The translations under genes were made by a program, and so were the position numbers. Under the pieces are notes generated by a model, which worked only from the letters and a program-made list of their open reading frames with translations, was not told the DNA's origin and searched no databases. Source: Frankiaceae bacterium (GTDB lineage Bacteria > Actinomycetota > Actinomycetes > JAFAQI01). Taken from it: 41,755 nucleotides of DNA. The stretch lies in the NCBI GenBank assembly GCA_025929365.1, contig JAICMG010000008.1:1-41755 (forward strand), given 5' to 3'. This document shows positions 37,947-41,755 of this stretch, one piece after another; position 1 is the stretch's first letter; every line of letters begins with the position of its first letter.

Positions 37947-39487
37947 GACCCGGCCCCCCGGCTCGCGGCGATCGCCTCGCCGAGCACCACCCGATCATCG
38001 AACGGCACCACGACGCCCGCGGTCTCCTGCCCCTGCTCATGTCCCTTGCCGGCGACCACGAGGACGTCACCCTGTCGCGCCAGACCCACCGCCAGCTCGA
38101 TCGCGCGACGACGATCGGGCTCGACGTGGATCGGTGCGCCGGCCGGCACCCGCGTCTGCATGGACGCGAGGATCTCAGCGGGATCCTCCGAACGCGGGTT
38201 GTCGTTCGTGAAGACCGCAATGTCGGCGGAGCTCGCCGCGGCCTCACCCATCAGAGCGCGCTTGTCGCGATCACGGTCACCGCCACAACCGAGCACCACT
38301 AGCACCCGTCCGCCGGCCGCCGTGAGCGCACGGGCATCAGCCAGCACCGCGCTCACCGCCCGAGGCGTGTGCGCGTAGTCCACCAGAGCGACGTACGGCT
38401 GGCCTACGTCGATGCGTTCGAGCCGGCCGGGCACCACACGCAGTGACGCGACGCCGTTGCCGGCGACGTCGGGATCGACCCCGATGTCGACGAGGACGAG
38501 ATATGCGAGTGCGGCATTCGACAGGTTGACCCGGCCGAGCAGCCCGCAGCCGACCGTGACGGTCCGATGATCGGGCCCGGTCAGTTGCAGCGAGCCCGGC
38601 GTTGTCGCGCCGGCGGGCGATTCGTCGTGGCGTCGCCAGTCGGCGGTCTCACGTGCGCCGGTGGTCGTGACCGGGGTACCGCACGTAGCGGCGATCCGCT
38701 CCCCCCACTCGTCGTCGACGGTGACGATCGCCCGTCGGGAGCGCGCCTCGGAGAAGAGGAGGGACTTGGCCGCGAAGTAGGCCGCCATGTCGTGATGGAA
38801 GTCGAGATGGTCCTGCGACAAGTTCGTGAACGCGGCGACGTCGAAGACCACGCCGTCCACGCGCCCGAGAGCGAGCGCGTGGCTGGACACCTCCATCGCG
38901 ACGGCGTCGACGCCTCGCTCCCTCATCACCGCGAGCAGCGCGTGCAGTTCCGTCGCTTCCGGTGTGGTGCGCGCGCTGGGAAGCGCCTCGCCGGCCACGC
39001 GCGTCTCGATCGTGCCGATCAACCCGGTACGTCGGCCCGCAGCTCGAAGGCCCGCATCGACGAGATAGCTCGTCGTCGTCTTGCCGTTGGTGCCGGTCAC
39101 ACCAACGAGGGTCATCGCTTCGGCCGGATCGTCGTACGCCCACGCGGCCGCCGGTCCCATCGCGACGCGCGGGTCGTCGACGACGAGCGTCGAGGCGACG
39201 CCGGTCCCGGCCGCGGCGGCTGCCGACGCCGGGTCGGTGAGGACGGCGACGGCACCGGCCGCCACCGCCTGCGCAACATGCGCGATCCCGTGGGTGTGGG
39301 CACCGGCTCGCGCGACGTAGAGGTCGCCGGGCATCACGAGCCGCGAGTCATGGGTGATGCCCGTGATCCCGGTTGCCGTGGCGCCCTCGATGCGGGCCCC
39401 GCCGATGCCGTCGCGGTGAAGCCGCTCGAGCAGATCGGCAACCGGCTTCGGCGCCACCGCGGACGGCCGCACAGACAGGTCAGGCAT
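37943..39487 (-). CDS. murE: UDP-N-acetylmuramoylalanyl-D-glutamate--2,6-diaminopimelate ligase
   Basis: [21 protein letters not shown]...AMEVSSHALALGRVDG...NLSQDHLDFH...FTNDNPRSEDP (meso-DAP-type DNPR). Start ATG 39487; the listed ORF to 40072 over-extends into ftsI. Confidence 0.95.
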   Translation of the reverse strand: MPDLSVRPSAVAPKPVADLLERLHRDGIGGARIEGATATGITGITHDSRLVMPGDLYVARAGAHTHGIAHVAQAVAAGAVAVLTDPASAAAAAGTGVASTLVVDDPRVAMGPAAAWAYDDPAEAMTLVGVTGTNGKTTTSYLVDAGLRAAGRRTGLIGTIETRVAGEALPSARTTPEATELHALLAVMRERGVDAVAMEVSSHALALGRVDGVVFDVAAFTNLSQDHLDFHHDMAAYFAAKSLLFSEARSRRAIVTVDDEWGERIAATCGTPVTTTGARETADWRRHDESPAGATTPGSLQLTGPDHRTVTVGCGLLGRVNLSNAALAYLVLVDIGVDPDVAGNGVASLRVVPGRLERIDVGQPYVALVDYAHTPRAVSAVLADARALTAAGGRVLVVLGCGGDRDRDKRALMGEAAASSADIAVFTNDNPRSEDPAEILASMQTRVPAGAPIHVEPDRRRAIELAVGLARQGDVLVVAGKGHEQGQETAGVVVPFDDRVVLGEAIAASRGAGS

Positions 39488-39525
39488 CGACAGGCACGCT
39501 AGTCGGCAGCGGTCGCCGGGCGCTG

Positions 39526-41316
39526 TTACCAGGTGAGCTTTGCTTTGGCGGGTTTGGTGAAGGTGGGGGCGATCCCAAGGGTCCGCAGCGCGAACGACAT
39601 CACGGTCTTGAAAACAGGTGCTGCCACCAGACCGCCGAAGTAACCGCGGATGGGCCGCTCGAGCACGACCTCGCAGACCAGCTTCGGGTCGTCTGCCGGG
39701 ACCATCCCGACGAAGGTGGCGTCGTATCCGGCGCCGGTGTATCCGCCGTGGCCGTTGGCGCGGTTCGCCGTGCCCGTCTTCCCGGCGATGCGGTAACCCG
39801 GGATCCGCGCGGCAGGTGCGGTTCCTTCGTTGGTGGTCACGGACTCGAGGATCTGCCGCATCTTCGCCGCGACGTCGGGGCTGATCACCTGCTGGCGGTG
39901 CGGCGCCGCAACCCGCTTGAGCTGACCGTTGCTGCCGATCGTTCCCTCGACGATGTTCGGCGTCACCCGGACACCGTTGTTGGCGATCGTCGAGTAGAGG
40001 CTCGCGACCTGCATCGCCGTGACACTGAGTCCTTGACCGAACGCGAGGGTCGGCAGCGTCGTGCCCGACCACTGGTCCACCGGAAGCAGCACGCCGGCGC
40101 TCTCGCCGGGCAGGCCGACTCCGGTCGGCTGCCCGAAGCCGAACGCCCGCAGGTAGTCGTACAACCGCTGATCGCCGACTCGCTTCGCGATCTCGATCGC
40201 CCCGATGTTGCTGGAGTACGCGAGGATGCCGGTCAGCGTCAGATGCTCGGTGCCGTGGTTCTCGGCGTCGTGGAACCGGCTCCCGCCGTAGCTCAGGCTG
40301 CTCGGGATCACGAACTTCGACTTCGGCGTGACCAGGCCGTTCTGCAGCGCCGCCGAGACCGTGACCGACTTGATGACGCTGCCCGGCTCGTACGCATCGC
40401 TCACTGCAGGATCACCGAGGTCGGCCGAGCTGGCCTTGCTGAGATCGTTGGGGTCGAACCCGGGGGCGACCGCCAGCGCGAGGACCTGGCCGTTACGCGG
40501 ATTCATCACGATGACGGTGCCCGACAACGCGTGCGTCGCCTTCACCTGCGCGGTGATCGCCTGCTGCGCCTCGAACTGGATGTCACGCTGCAATGTGAGG
40601 CGTAGACCTTCGCCGGCCTTGGCCGCCGTGGTCAGGTCCCGGCCATCGGGAATCGGTGCACCGTTTGCCCCGACCTCGTAGTGCGCGACGCCGTTGCGGC
40701 CGGCGAGCTGGCGCTGGTAGGACAGCTCGAGGCCGCCGAGTCCCTGCCCCGACGCACCGACGAAGCCGACGACGTTGGACGCGAGCGCACCATCGGGGTA
40801 GATCCGCCGGCTGGCGTCCGGGGTCGAGATTCCCGCCAGGTTGAGCGCGTCGACCGCGTCGCCCTCCGCGGGCGACACCGCTGCCGCGAGCCGCGAGTAC
40901 TGGTTCGTACCCGTGAGCTCTCGCACGAGCGTGGCGCGTTTGATCTGCAGGACCGGCGCCAGCACATCGGCCACCTTCGCCGGGTTCGTGATCTCGCTCG
41001 GATCGGCGACGATGTCGCGCGCGTCGATGGTCTCGGCCAGCGGATGGCCACTGCGATCGGTGATCATGCCGCGGGTCGCGGTCAGTGTCACGGTGTGCAA
41101 CCGTTGCGCGGCAGCCGCGACGGCGTACGTCGCACGATCGACACCTTGCAGCTGCACGAGTCGCGCCGCAATGAGCGACATCAGCATCATCGTGACCAGC
41201 AGTACGGCGTTCAGGCGGCGGCGGGGGCTTGGCCCACGACGGCGCCGGCGCGCGCCGGCGCTCGTCCGCGGTGCCGGACGAGAGGTACGGCGTTGCGGGG
41301 CGCGCGATGACGTCAT
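39526..41316 (-). CDS. ftsI: Septal transpeptidase, class B penicillin-binding protein
   Basis: TM segment NAVLLVTMMLMSLIAARLVQLQ; SxxK YEPGSVIKSVTVS; SSN YSSNIG; KTG RIAGKTGTANR. Confidence 0.96.
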   Translation of the reverse strand: MTSSRAPQRRTSRPAPRTSAGARRRRRGPSPRRRLNAVLLVTMMLMSLIAARLVQLQGVDRATYAVAAAAQRLHTVTLTATRGMITDRSGHPLAETIDARDIVADPSEITNPAKVADVLAPVLQIKRATLVRELTGTNQYSRLAAAVSPAEGDAVDALNLAGISTPDASRRIYPDGALASNVVGFVGASGQGLGGLELSYQRQLAGRNGVAHYEVGANGAPIPDGRDLTTAAKAGEGLRLTLQRDIQFEAQQAITAQVKATHALSGTVIVMNPRNGQVLALAVAPGFDPNDLSKASSADLGDPAVSDAYEPGSVIKSVTVSAALQNGLVTPKSKFVIPSSLSYGGSRFHDAENHGTEHLTLTGILAYSSNIGAIEIAKRVGDQRLYDYLRAFGFGQPTGVGLPGESAGVLLPVDQWSGTTLPTLAFGQGLSVTAMQVASLYSTIANNGVRVTPNIVEGTIGSNGQLKRVAAPHRQQVISPDVAAKMRQILESVTTNEGTAPAARIPGYRIAGKTGTANRANGHGGYTGAGYDATFVGMVPADDPKLVCEVVLERPIRGYFGGLVAAPVFKTVMSFALRTLGIAPTFTKPAKAKLTW

Positions 41317-41755
41317 CGGCGGGGCGCTCCGTGGCGATGGTGCTTCGTCGTGGCCGAGGTCGACGTGGCCGATGTCGACGTGGCCGATGTCGACGTGGCC
41401 GATGTCGACGTGGCCGATGTCGACGTGGCGGCGGCGGTCGCGGGGGACACGCTCGTCGCGGGGACCTCGCGGGCCACGACACGACCGTCGGCGCGGCGGT
41501 GATAGCCGGTCACGACCGACGGCACCAGGCCAAGAGCCTTCGCACGCTGCCGCAAGGTGATCGGCGAGGAGTCGACCTGCACCTTCTGCTCGAGCTGTTG
41601 CTCGGTGTCGGTGAGCGCGGCCAGACGCTGCTGCAACGAGGTCTGGCGGAACGCATCCTGCGCGGCGAGTGTGTGCAGCATCAGCAACGCGATCAAGCCG
41701 GCGAGCATCAAGCCGCCCACGAGCACCACGAAGGGAGTGCGACCGACGGGGCGCC
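41313..41755 (-). CDS. ftsL: FtsL-like/septum-formation-initiator-type protein (partial, N-terminus off the window)
   Basis: Frame stays open to the edge: RPVGRTPFVVLVGGLMLAGLIALLMLHTLAAQDAFRQTSLQQRLAALTDTEQQLEQKVQVDSSPITLRQRAKALGLVPS; position directly upstream of ftsI. Confidence 0.8.
   Translation of the reverse strand, partial: RPVGRTPFVVLVGGLMLAGLIALLMLHTLAAQDAFRQTSLQQRLAALTDTEQQLEQKVQVDSSPITLRQRAKALGLVPSVVTGYHRRADGRVVAREVPATSVSPATAAATSTSATSTSATSTSATSTSATSTSATTKHHRHGAPRR
41350..41424. repeat. 15-bp in-frame tandem repeat (5 units) in the ftsL tail
   Basis: gtggccga(g/t)gtcgac x5; encodes (TSTSA)n on the minus strand. Confidence 0.92.

Noticed and set aside
41350-41424. Possible CRISPR-like array or plus-strand 'MSTWP' repeat peptide
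   Set aside because: Units are contiguous 15-mers without spacers, in frame with the FtsL-like coding strand; the plus-strand peptide is the antisense reading.

Overview
This is a high-GC actinobacterial core-chromosome window, almost entirely coding and mostly on the minus strand. Read in the direction of transcription it contains three blocks. (1) A dcw cell-wall/division cluster: ftsL-like, ftsI/pbpB, murE, murF, mraY, murD, ftsW, murG, murC, ftsZ, pgeF/ylmD, yggS, sepF, yggT, divIVA. (2) Plus-strand ileS behind a T-box leader, then a TraR/DksA-type protein with a histone-like tail, lspA, rluD and dnaE. (3) A histidine/tryptophan block: hisD, C, B, H, priA, hisF, a secreted BNR protein, hisI, trpE. 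I found no CRISPR array, prophage, rRNA, tRNA or transposase. The points most worth a second look are: (a) no ftsQ between murC and ftsZ, where a 275-bp gap holds a likely promoter and a 20-bp-stem hairpin; (b) pgeF, whose conserved N-terminus lies upstream of any ATG/GTG/TTG and is contiguous and in frame with the ftsZ TAG stop; (c) a ~310-bp, near-symmetrical, MITE-like palindromic element between dnaE and a glycosyltransferase gene; (d) IleRS with GTHH in place of the HIGH signature; (e) tandem secreted paralogs with a GH16-like E-[IV]-D-[IV]-E motif; (f) two unrelated proteins with histone-H1-like AKKA tails flanking ileS; and (g) in-frame 15-bp tandem repeats in ftsL and divIVA. All calls come from reading the sequence; no database search was run.
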